Assembly: GCA_937877655.1 (NCBI GenBank)
Contig: CALFJC010000167.1
Span: forward strand, 1-20,373
DNA length: 20,373 nucleotides
DNA from: an uncultured Selenomonadales bacterium
Lineage (GTDB): Bacteria > Bacillota > Negativicutes > Selenomonadales > Selenomonadaceae
Direction: 5' to 3'
A program made the translations under genes and the position numbers. Within the stretch, counting starts at the first letter, position 1; the number at the start of each line of letters is the position of its first letter. This document shows, piece by piece, positions 14,228-20,373 of the stretch. The notes below the pieces were generated by a model. It was not told the origin of the DNA. It worked only from the letters and a program-made list of their open reading frames with translations, and made no database searches.

Positions 14228-14255
14228 CTGACGAAAGTTGTTTTCGCCTCGTCAG
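14228..14255. other. Hairpin in the gap after the surface-polymer operon
   Basis: CTGACGA (14228-14234) pairs with TCGTCAG (14249-14255). No U tract follows on either strand, so it is not a clear terminator. It directly abuts the predicted -35 of the acetyltransferase promoter and could be an operator-like inverted repeat or a weak terminator. Confidence 0.35.
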
Positions 14256-14283
14256 TCGAAAAAATTCCTCGTCACATTATAAT
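14256..14283 (+). promoter_or_regulatory. Predicted promoter of the GNAT gene
   Basis: TCGAAA (14256-14261, 4 of 6), a 16-base spacer and a perfect TATAAT (14278-14283). Confidence 0.45.
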
Positions 14284-14321
14284 TTTGAATTTACCAACTC
14301 GCTCTAATCGAAGGTGTTTTT

Positions 14322-14777
14322 ATGTTTGTCTATCGCAAGCCGACTTTCGCGGACGTTGATGAAATTTATGATTTAATTGCGGGCTACGCGGCGCAAGGAT
14401 TTATGCTCCCGAAACCTTACAATGTCCTTTATGAAACGCTGAGAGAATTTGTCGTGGCGGAAAATGAAGACAAAAAAATTGTCGGAGTCGGCGCATTGCA
14501 TTTGACTTGGAATGAATTGGCGGAAGTTCGTTCGATGGCGGTTCATCCCGATTTTTCGCGAAAGGGAATCGGCTCGGCGATTGTGAAAAAACTTTTGGAA
14601 GAAGGACGCGCCGTCGGAGTAAAAAAATTTTTCACGTTGACTTATCGCCCCGAATTTTTTAAATCGCTCGGCTTTGAACTTACAACGAAAGAATCTTTGC
14701 CGCACAAAATTTGGAAGGAATGCATTGACTGTCCGAAATTTGCAAATTGCGACGAGATAGCTTTGACGCTTGAGTAA
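14322..14777 (+). CDS. GNAT-family N-acetyltransferase (ArgA-like)
   Basis: The 151-residue protein is a single GNAT domain, which moves an acetyl group from acetyl-CoA to an amine. Motif A, the CoA pyrophosphate loop, is seen as EVRSMAVHPDFSRKGIGSAIV. The closing strand FFKSLGFELTTKE is typical of the fold. The start RKPTFADVDEIYDLI and the tail IWKECIDCPKFANCDEIAL resemble stand-alone ArgA-type N-acetylglutamate synthases, so a role in arginine synthesis is possible. No arg genes are next to it, and I am not certain of the substrate. A GAAGG ribosome site precedes the ATG. It has its own promoter and terminator. Confidence 0.85.
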   Translation: MFVYRKPTFADVDEIYDLIAGYAAQGFMLPKPYNVLYETLREFVVAENEDKKIVGVGALHLTWNELAEVRSMAVHPDFSRKGIGSAIVKKLLEEGRAVGVKKFFTLTYRPEFFKSLGFELTTKESLPHKIWKECIDCPKFANCDEIALTLE

Positions 14778-14795
14778 AAAAAATTTTTTTCTCAA

Positions 14796-14828
14796 CCTGT
14801 CAAAATCGGCAGGGGGGAATTTTTTTTT
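14796..14828 (+). terminator. Intrinsic terminator after the GNAT gene
   Basis: CCTGTC (14796-14801) pairs with GGCAGG (14808-14813), with one G-T pair, followed by GGGGAA and a run of nine T. It separates the GNAT gene from the SIMPL gene. Confidence 0.65.
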
Positions 14829-14870
14829 GTTGAATTTTTATAGCCGAAAAAATTTTGGGAGGAAATTTTT

Positions 14871-15626
14871 ATGGCAGAAGAAATTTTGACGGAAGAAATT
14901 GCAACGGAAGAGCCTGCAAAGGAAAAAGTTGCGAAAGAAGCAGTTGCAAAGGAAGAAGTTTTCAAGGAAGAAAAGGGCAGAATTCACATCAAGGGCACGG
15001 GGCACGCCGAGCAGGCTCCCGACTTGGTTGTTTTGTCGCTTACGTTGACTGCGCAGAACAAGGAATATTCCGCCGCAATGAAAATCGGCAGTCAGCAAAT
15101 CGAAATGCTCCGCGAGGCGGTTGTCGGCGCGGGTTTCAAAGCCGATGTTCTCAAGACGACAAATTTCAATGTTCGTTCGATTTACGAGGACGAGGAATAC
15201 AAAGACGGCAAATCGACGCGCTATCGCCAAATTTTTGTCGGTTTCGAGTGCCGTCACGATCTGAAGTTGACTTTCGACTTCGACAACAAAAAACTCAACA
15301 AGGCGATTGACACTATAGCTTCTTGTTTGTCGCAGCCGAAAATTTCAATCGCGTTCACGGTAAAGGATATTGACGCCTTCAACGACGAAATTTTACGCTC
15401 CGCCGCCCGTGATGCCCGCCGCAAGGCAAGAATTCTCTGCTCGGCGTCGAAAGTCAAACTCGGTCGGCTCCTCGATATAAATTATTCTTGGGATGAAATT
15501 AATGTTCGTCATGAGAGACTTCTTACAGGAGTCCCTTCGTTCATTAGTAAGGAAGCTTCGTTTGACTTTCAACCCGAAGAAATTAAGGCGTCCGACACTG
15601 TAGAATTTTTGTGGGAGATTGAGTGA
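14871..15626 (+). CDS. SIMPL-domain protein (DUF541 family) with charged N-terminal repeats
   Basis: Residues about 42-250 match the SIMPL/DUF541 family (for example E. coli YggE): IHIKGTGHAEQAPDLVVLSLTLTA, a central VRSIYEDEEYKDG, and a late SAARDARRKARILCSA helix. The family is usually exported and its function is poorly known, with links to stress resistance. Here the N-terminus is not a signal peptide. It is about 38 residues of E/K/A repeats (TEEIATEEPAKEKVAKEAVAKEEV), so the protein should stay in the cytoplasm. The start at 14871 has GGGAGGAAA upstream. The stop TGA directly abuts the ATG of the next gene, suggesting one transcript with the two following paralogues. Confidence 0.85.
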   Translation: MAEEILTEEIATEEPAKEKVAKEAVAKEEVFKEEKGRIHIKGTGHAEQAPDLVVLSLTLTAQNKEYSAAMKIGSQQIEMLREAVVGAGFKADVLKTTNFNVRSIYEDEEYKDGKSTRYRQIFVGFECRHDLKLTFDFDNKKLNKAIDTIASCLSQPKISIAFTVKDIDAFNDEILRSAARDARRKARILCSASKVKLGRLLDINYSWDEINVRHERLLTGVPSFISKEASFDFQPEEIKASDTVEFLWEIE

Positions 15627-16010
15627 ATGACTCGCCGAATAAATCTTTCTATGGGCGAAGTGTGGAGATGTTATTATACCCTCGAAGTCCAGATAGACGG
15701 CAAAAATGTTTCGTGCAAAAAAGAACGAATTTTCTACGGAGAAAGGGAGAAACACCTAAAAATTTTTGCAGAAAAAGATTTGATTCCCGTTGAAGTTTCC
15801 GACGATCAACTTGTCGAGCTCGATACGTTTAATATCTTTTCATGGCAAAAAGAGTACATAGATTTTTCGATGGGCACGGACGGCATTTGGTAGTGTCTGA
15901 CTTTTGAAGCTGATGGAAAGATTTATAAAGGTCATGGTTGGAATGTTGCTCATAAAAATTGGGCACGATTTATAGATTGGCTCGGTTTAATTTTCAAAGA
16001 GATTGAGTAA
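15627..16010 (+). pseudogene. Paralogue of the downstream 341-aa protein, interrupted by an amber codon
   Basis: The frame opens directly after the SIMPL stop and reads 88 residues to TAG at 15891-15893. The same frame then continues for 38 more codons to TAA at 16008-16010. The reading on both sides of the TAG is homologous to the first 115 residues of the next gene: NIFSW-x-K-x-Y before it, and LTF...Y-K-GHG...NW...F-I-DWL after it. Anchoring on DG and L-x-F puts the TAG opposite the Trp of QWELIF, so TGG to TAG is the simplest event. It could be a pseudogene, a truncated 88-residue protein, or a read-through gene. Function is unknown. Confidence 0.75.
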
Positions 16011-16048
16011 CGGCAAAACGCTTGAAAAATTTTTAAGGAGGCGAGCAG

Positions 16049-17074
16049 ATGACGAAGTACATAAAATTTACAATCGGAAATGTTTTGGAAGGTTATAAGA
16101 CGGTTGAAGTTTCCATTGGTACGAAAAATATTTCCTGCAAAATTTTGCGCAACGGCTTGTCGGATGTCGACAAAAAAAATTCCCGCACGATTGAGGCACC
16201 AGAAGAATGTTTTGCGGAGTTCGACGCGCTGAATATTTTTTCGTGGGAAAAAGATTATTACAACGACGAGTTTAACGACGGCACGCAATGGGAATTGATT
16301 TTCAAACACGGCAAAAAAAGTTATCGCGGGCACGGAGTCGGTGCTTATCCCGAAAATTGGGAGCAATTTTTGGATTGGTTGGATAAATTGGTTCCCGAAA
16401 TGCAATTTGTTCAGCGCAGGCGGCTGGAAAAAGTGACGTTGAACTATTCTCGCGAAGAAAAAATTTTTGAGACTTTGACGCTCGACCGTCGCGAGAGAAC
16501 TTTGACGCTCGACCGTCGCGAGAGAACTTTGACGCTCGACAAAAAAATTTCTCATCACGTCTACAACTTCGGGGCGGACATTGAAAATATTTTCGACTCC
16601 GCGCAGATTTTCTTTGACGCTCTGGAAGTTCAACCTTTCGTCGAATCGGACATGCCGAAAATAAAAATCGAGCTCGTGCGTCATGACGGCTCGACAGAAA
16701 TTGTTGAAACTGTCTGCAATGAAATTTGTTTGCCCGGCTTGACGAAATTTATTGAAACGATTCAGAGTTTCGTTAAGGATTTGGCGGCTGAAATTTTTTC
16801 TGCGACCAAAACCGAGCTTAAAAATCGGCAGGGCAAATATATTTTTTGCAAAGTGCAATTCAAAGGCAGCTATAAATCTTACAGCTACCGCACCGAAGAC
16901 GAAACGCTTGCGGTCGGCGATATTGTCGACGTGCCTGTCGGAAAAAATAACGAAGTCGCGCAGGCAAAAATTGTTGAAATCGGCTACTTCGACGAGGAGG
17001 AGGCTCCTTTTCCCGTCGACAAAATCAAAACGATTATCGGAAAACACGTTCTCGGCGACTGGGAAAACTATTGA
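16049..17074 (+). CDS. Uncharacterised 341-residue protein with internal 9-residue repeats
   Basis: I do not recognise a named family. Residues 1 to about 115 match the broken gene just upstream (NIFSWEKDYY, SYRGHG, NWEQFLDWLD). A middle part holds a 9-residue repeat, TLTLDRRER, two and a half times (about 142-164). The C-terminal 75 residues (KYIFCKVQFKGSYKSY, then VGDIVDVPVGKNN and YFDEEEAPFP) form a small beta-rich domain common in Firmicute hypothetical proteins. There is no signal peptide or membrane segment. The ribosome site AAGGAGGCGAG is strong. It is probably cotranscribed with the SIMPL gene. A long open frame on the opposite strand (15950-17047) is judged a shadow, since the plus frame has the ribosome site and the homology. 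Confidence 0.8.
   Translation: MTKYIKFTIGNVLEGYKTVEVSIGTKNISCKILRNGLSDVDKKNSRTIEAPEECFAEFDALNIFSWEKDYYNDEFNDGTQWELIFKHGKKSYRGHGVGAYPENWEQFLDWLDKLVPEMQFVQRRRLEKVTLNYSREEKIFETLTLDRRERTLTLDRRERTLTLDKKISHHVYNFGADIENIFDSAQIFFDALEVQPFVESDMPKIKIELVRHDGSTEIVETVCNEICLPGLTKFIETIQSFVKDLAAEIFSATKTELKNRQGKYIFCKVQFKGSYKSYSYRTEDETLAVGDIVDVPVGKNNEVAQAKIVEIGYFDEEEAPFPVDKIKTIIGKHVLGDWENY
16472..16540 (+). repeat. 27-bp in-frame minisatellite, 2.6 copies
   Basis: Units at 16472-16498 and 16499-16525 are identical and a partial unit follows (16526-16540). Each full unit encodes nine residues. Perfect identity suggests recent slippage and a likely variable copy number among strains. Confidence 0.95.
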
Positions 17075-17077
17075 TAA

Positions 17078-17105
17078 TTAGGAATTAGGAATGAGGAATT
17101 AGGAA
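17078..17105 (+). repeat. Heptamer array TTAGGAA x4
   Basis: Four adjacent heptamers, TTAGGAA, TTAGGAA, TGAGGAA and TTAGGAA, lie in the short gap between the convergent 341-aa gene and rnc. It looks like half of an interspersed palindromic element. I see no matching second arm and no clear terminator in this gap. Confidence 0.7.
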
Positions 17106-17120
17106 TGGACGCGATTTTAA

Positions 17121-17900
17121 TTACTCATTGAGATTGAGTTCTCCGATTTTTTGTAAAGCCGCCCTTGCAGCTTCTTGCTCGGCGGCTTTTTTGCTGCGCC
17201 CGAATCCCCGCCCGAAAATTTTTCCGTCAATCAACGCCGCCGCCTCAAATGTTCGAGCATGATCGGGACCGCTCGCGCCGAGTTCGGCATAAGAAAGTTT
17301 TCTAAGCGGTTGACTCTGAACTATCTCTTGCAATTTGCTTTTATAATCTTTCGGAATGCCCGTGACTTTTACGCGCTCGAACTCCGCGCCGAATTGTCGA
17401 AAGATATAATCGCGAGCGACTTCCCAACCTTGATCAAAATAAATTGCGCCGATAACTGCTTCCAATGCGTCTTCCAAATTTGAATCGCGACCGCGTCCGA
17501 AAATCGGTTCTGTGGGACCGAGTAAAAGCAATTCGTCAAGATTTATTTCTTCCGCAACGCGGGTAAGCGTCGATTGTCTGACGATACCCGAACGCGTTTT
17601 GGTAAGTTCTCCTTCTTTCAAGTGGCTGAAGTGCTCGAAAAGATAAGTTGCCGTTGCCAAACCCAAAACCGCATCGCCCAAAAATTCCAATCGCTCGTTG
17701 TATTTTATTCGCGGCTCGAATTCATTTGCGTAAGATTTATGCGTTAAGGCGACATGCAAAGTTTCTATGTGAGAAAATTTTACGCCGAGCTTTTCCGCAA
17801 AACTTTCCAACGCCGCCCGCCGCTCGTCGCTTAAAAATCCTTCAACCCATTCTTCACCTTCGGGCTCTTCAAAAATTTTTTCGTCTATCGTCAAAAACAT
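17121..17900 (-). CDS. rnc: Ribonuclease III
   Basis: RNase III cuts double-stranded RNA, matures rRNA precursors and destroys sense-antisense duplexes. The catalytic signature NERLEFLGDAVLG and a later LEDALEAVIGAIYFDQGW (the second acidic site) are present. The dsRNA-binding domain begins near PKDYKSKLQE and ends with GRGFGRSKKAAEQEAA. At 259 residues it is 25-35 longer than typical, because of an acidic N-terminal extension before ALESFAEKLG. The start at 17900 has ACGGAGGCG upstream. RNase III is the enzyme expected to process the toxin/antitoxin RNA duplexes proposed at 1183-1949. The linkage is only within 16 kb and may be chance. Confidence 0.97.
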   Translation of the reverse strand: MFLTIDEKIFEEPEGEEWVEGFLSDERRAALESFAEKLGVKFSHIETLHVALTHKSYANEFEPRIKYNERLEFLGDAVLGLATATYLFEHFSHLKEGELTKTRSGIVRQSTLTRVAEEINLDELLLLGPTEPIFGRGRDSNLEDALEAVIGAIYFDQGWEVARDYIFRQFGAEFERVKVTGIPKDYKSKLQEIVQSQPLRKLSYAELGASGPDHARTFEAAALIDGKIFGRGFGRSKKAAEQEAARAALQKIGELNLNE

Positions 17901-17926
17901 TCGCCTCCGTTCAATAATTTTTTATA

Positions 17927-17954
17927 AGTTTAGCAACTTAATCCGAAATGTCAA
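17927..17954 (-). promoter_or_regulatory. Possible rnc promoter
   Basis: Minus strand: a perfect TTGACA (17949-17954), a 16-base spacer and TAAACT (17927-17932, 4 of 6). Confidence 0.4.
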
Positions 17955-18039
17955 TCAGAGACGGCACTTTAACAATCGGACTTCATTAATCACGATAAAT
18001 TTTCATCGCCAAGAAAATCTGCGCGGCGCGAAAAAAATT

Positions 18040-18075
18040 AATCCCGTCAAAAAAACTCGGCGGGATTTTTCTTTG
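18040..18075. terminator. Two-way intrinsic terminator between rnc and the RTX-like gene
   Basis: AATCCCG (18040-18046) pairs with CGGGATT (18061-18067). TTTCTTTG follows on the plus strand and AATTTTTTTCGC on the minus strand. No gene feeds into it from either side in this window, so it may end a small RNA from 17955-18040 or insulate the RTX-like gene promoter just downstream. Confidence 0.65.
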
Positions 18076-18079
18076 AATA

Positions 18080-18108
18080 TTGAAATGTTTTTCACGTTAT
18101 GATTTAAT
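18080..18108 (+). promoter_or_regulatory. Predicted promoter of the RTX-like gene
   Basis: TTGAAA (18080-18085), 17-base spacer, TTTAAT (18103-18108); each hexamer matches 5 of 6. The leader is about 35 bases. Confidence 0.6.
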
Positions 18109-18149
18109 ACGAAAAAAAATTCTTCCGTTTGAGTAAGGGGATGATTTTT

Positions 18150-20373
18150 ATGAACGGATTTATTTTTGACCTGCAACGTTTTGAGAACGTGACCAATACT
18201 GTAGTGAGTGCCAATGTTTTTGCTACAGGTTTTAACGACGTCATTTACAATTACGGCAGATTCTCCAAAGTTTGGGCGGGCGGCGGAAACGACAGAATAA
18301 CAAATTGGAATAACGATTACTCCACAATCTATGGCGAAGACGGCTCCGATACCGTTAGTAACAACGGCAGAGCAACAATTTACGGCGGCAACGGAGACGA
18401 TGTCATTTATCACGATAACGATTATTCCCTCATTGACGGCGGTACCGGCGACGATCACATTTACATTCAAGGCTACGGTTCGAATAACACAATCGTCGGA
18501 GGTGCCGACAACAATTCGATAATCGGCAACGGTAAAGCTCAAATTTATTTGTACTACGGCAGCGGTGACGACACCATAGAAAATTACGGCGAAGACAGCA
18601 CGATTAAAATTGCCGCCGAAAGTTATTCAACAACAACTTCCAATAATGATGTCGTTATAAAAATCGGGAGTCATTCGCTTATTTTGAAAAATGCTGTCGG
18701 GAAAAATCTCAATATCGAAAATACCATTGACTCCGGCAGTTTGATTGAAAATCCCGATGAAGATAACGACGTTACAAATCATGCCGACAATGTTACGCTT
18801 GAGGCAGGGAAGGGCAATGATACTCTTCGTAATTCGGGCAAAAGAGTTCTGCTAAGCGGCGGCAACGATAACGATTATCTTGGCAATTCGGGAGCAAATG
18901 CCACACTTCACGGCGACAACGGCAACGATACGATCTTCAACAGCGGCAACAACGTAACTCTTTCGGGCGGCAAGGAAAACGATTACATTAAAAACAGCGG
19001 CAATAACGTTGCCTTTGAATATGAGCAGGACGACGGCTATGACGTTATCGAAGGCTTCAATGCAACTTCGACTCTTAAAATCAACAACGGCAGATATTCT
19101 CTGACTTCGTCAGGCAATAATGTTTTTGTCAAGGTTGGAGATGCCGGCGTTCTCCTTAAGGGTGTTACTTCCTCTTACGGCGTTAACATTGTCGGAACAG
19201 AAATTTCCCCCGAAACTGTGCGCACTGCTTCAGAAACATATTCCTTCAGCGAAAGCGACGATGAAATTTTAAATTACAGTCGTAGCGACTTTTTTGTCAC
19301 AAACTCTGTTATTTATCTGCGCGGCGGCAACGACTCTATTCGTAACGCCAATTATGCAAATTTCAACTCCATTTCGGGCGGGGACGGCGACGACACAGTC
19401 AATAACAGCGGAGCTTATGTTTCCATTTCGGGCGATGCCGACAATGACAGCATTTCAAGCAACGGTTCAAATGTCACAATCGACGGCGGCAACGGAGATG
19501 ATGTCATAAGAAACGGCGGGGAGAAAACAACAGTTTATGGCGGCGCAGGCAATGACTCAATTAAAAATACTTCCTCGAACGCAACAATTTACGGCGGCGA
19601 AGATAAAGACACAATAGATAATTCCTCAAGCAATGCCTTCTTGGACGGCGGTGCGGGCGATGACATTATAAGTCTCGGCGGATATTCTTGGTACAAAGGC
19701 AACACCGTAAGAGGCGGCACAGGTGACGATACAATTTATAACGATGGAAAAGGACAAATTTATGAATATTTTTCGGGCGACGGTAATGACGTGATTGTCG
19801 GCTTTCATGAAAATGATACGGTTTGCATTGCGGATGAAAAATATACTTCCTCGACAAGCGGCAGTGACGTTATAATAAATGTTGGAACGGGTTCATTGAC
19901 TTTAAAAGACGCCGTCGATAAATCTGTCAATGTTAACGGTGTGCTTGCTGTTACCGAGCCTAATGAATTGGAAATTGGTCAAGGCGACGATACAACTCCT
20001 GTTGATTCCGACAGCGATGCTGATTCCGATTCTGACGCTGATTCCGATTCGGATGTAACAGACATGATCATAAACGACAAGACAAGTTCAGCTGTGATTC
20101 TCCCCGATAAAATCAAAATCGCTGACGCGACCTCTCGTACAACCGCAATAAAAATCACGGGAAATTCTCTTGCGAATACAATCAGCGGCGGCTCCAAAGA
20201 AGATACTCTCGACGGCGGCGCAGGCAACGATTCAATTACAGGCGAAGCGGGCTCAGATTCCATTTTCGGAAACGCGGGCGACGACAAACTTTTGGGCAAC
20301 AACGGCAAAGATTCTTTGTGGGGCGGCGCAGGAAACGACACTTTGACGGGCGGAAACGGTAAAGATTTCTTCA
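18150..20373 (+). CDS. RTX-like (hemolysin-type calcium-binding repeat) protein, 3' end outside the window
   Basis: The open frame covers 741 codons and is still open at the window edge. The start at 18150 has AAGGGG nine bases upstream. An in-frame ATG at 18141 touches that site and is less likely. The protein opens MNGFIFDLQRFENVTN, not a Sec signal peptide. It is then dominated by nonapeptide turns GGxGxDxI, often alternating with NSGxNVTI turns to give an 18-residue period. Three modules of the type D-V-I-x-G-F...L-x-I...V-x-V...L-K-x-A interrupt the repeats (near residues 150-190, 295-350 and 545-595). Residues about 621-637 are a DSDSDAD linker, after which classical RTX repeats follow. 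Family knowledge: such repeats bind calcium outside the cell and secretion is usually by a type I system with a C-terminal signal, which lies beyond this window. Function (adhesin or surface layer) is inferred. Confidence 0.88.
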   Translation, partial: MNGFIFDLQRFENVTNTVVSANVFATGFNDVIYNYGRFSKVWAGGGNDRITNWNNDYSTIYGEDGSDTVSNNGRATIYGGNGDDVIYHDNDYSLIDGGTGDDHIYIQGYGSNNTIVGGADNNSIIGNGKAQIYLYYGSGDDTIENYGEDSTIKIAAESYSTTTSNNDVVIKIGSHSLILKNAVGKNLNIENTIDSGSLIENPDEDNDVTNHADNVTLEAGKGNDTLRNSGKRVLLSGGNDNDYLGNSGANATLHGDNGNDTIFNSGNNVTLSGGKENDYIKNSGNNVAFEYEQDDGYDVIEGFNATSTLKINNGRYSLTSSGNNVFVKVGDAGVLLKGVTSSYGVNIVGTEISPETVRTASETYSFSESDDEILNYSRSDFFVTNSVIYLRGGNDSIRNANYANFNSISGGDGDDTVNNSGAYVSISGDADNDSISSNGSNVTIDGGNGDDVIRNGGEKTTVYGGAGNDSIKNTSSNATIYGGEDKDTIDNSSSNAFLDGGAGDDIISLGGYSWYKGNTVRGGTGDDTIYNDGKGQIYEYFSGDGNDVIVGFHENDTVCIADEKYTSSTSGSDVIINVGTGSLTLKDAVDKSVNVNGVLAVTEPNELEIGQGDDTTPVDSDSDADSDSDADSDSDVTDMIINDKTSSAVILPDKIKIADATSRTTAIKITGNSLANTISGGSKEDTLDGGAGNDSITGEAGSDSIFGNAGDDKLLGNNGKDSLWGGAGNDTLTGGNGKDFF

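Noticed and set aside
16472..16540. CRISPR-like array
   Set aside because: The units are contiguous with no spacers and are translated in frame, so this is a coding minisatellite.
15950..17047. 365-codon open frame on the minus strand opposite the 341-residue gene
   Set aside because: The plus frame has a strong ribosome site and homology to the neighbouring paralogue. The minus frame has no ribosome site and a composition typical of a shadow in this codon usage.
18003..18542. 179-codon minus-strand open frame over the RTX-like gene start, and similar minus frames further right
   Set aside because: Repetitive valine-rich complements of the Asn/Asp/Gly repeat codons, with no independent support.

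Overview
The window looks like the chromosome of an AT-rich anaerobic Firmicute-type bacterium, most plausibly from the Negativicutes (Selenomonas-like, diderm Firmicutes). This is an inference from gene content: strong GGAGG-type ribosome sites, lysS and rnc of Firmicute type, a LicD / CDP-polyol surface cluster, and an RTX-type protein that opens with FDLQRFE, a start I associate with Selenomonadales repeat proteins. No 16S or other phylogenetic marker is present, so the assignment is not proven.

Left part (1-5750): an IolE-like sugar isomerase/epimerase (minus strand); then a gene-poor stretch (932-1934) holding two tandem copies of a compact module that looks like a type I toxin-antitoxin unit of Fst/Ldr style; then a single-chain MmeI-like restriction-modification enzyme and an AraC-family regulator (both minus strand). 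Each module has a near-consensus promoter, a leader that can hide the ribosome site, a 27- or 30-residue membrane peptide, a covarying 3' hairpin, a two-way terminator, and a converging antisense promoter. The second module's antisense promoter lies partly inside the last codons of the restriction-modification gene.

Central part (5750-14180): lysS on the minus strand, with its promoter back to back with that of a five-gene plus-strand operon for surface polymer decoration. The operon encodes an SGNH-like/CDP-glycerol glycerophosphotransferase-like fusion, two paralogous LicD proteins with N-terminal Q-N-x-L-L coiled coils, an IspD/TarI-type cytidylyltransferase, and an extended SDR nucleotide-sugar epimerase. 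The likely logic is: the cytidylyltransferase makes a CDP-activated polyol or sugar, the SDR modifies it or a related nucleotide sugar, and LicD and the glycerophosphotransferase-like protein transfer the phospho-group to a surface glycan. Two gaps in the operon carry related imperfect palindromes, and a third purine-rich palindrome is inserted in frame in the restriction-modification gene.

Right part (14180-20373): a GNAT acetyltransferase; a SIMPL-domain protein without a signal peptide, followed by two tandem paralogues of unknown function (the first broken by an amber codon aligned with a conserved Trp, the second carrying a 27-bp minisatellite); rnc on the minus strand; and the 5' 2.2 kb of a large RTX-like repeat protein that runs off the window. 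No tRNA, rRNA, CRISPR array or transposase gene was seen.
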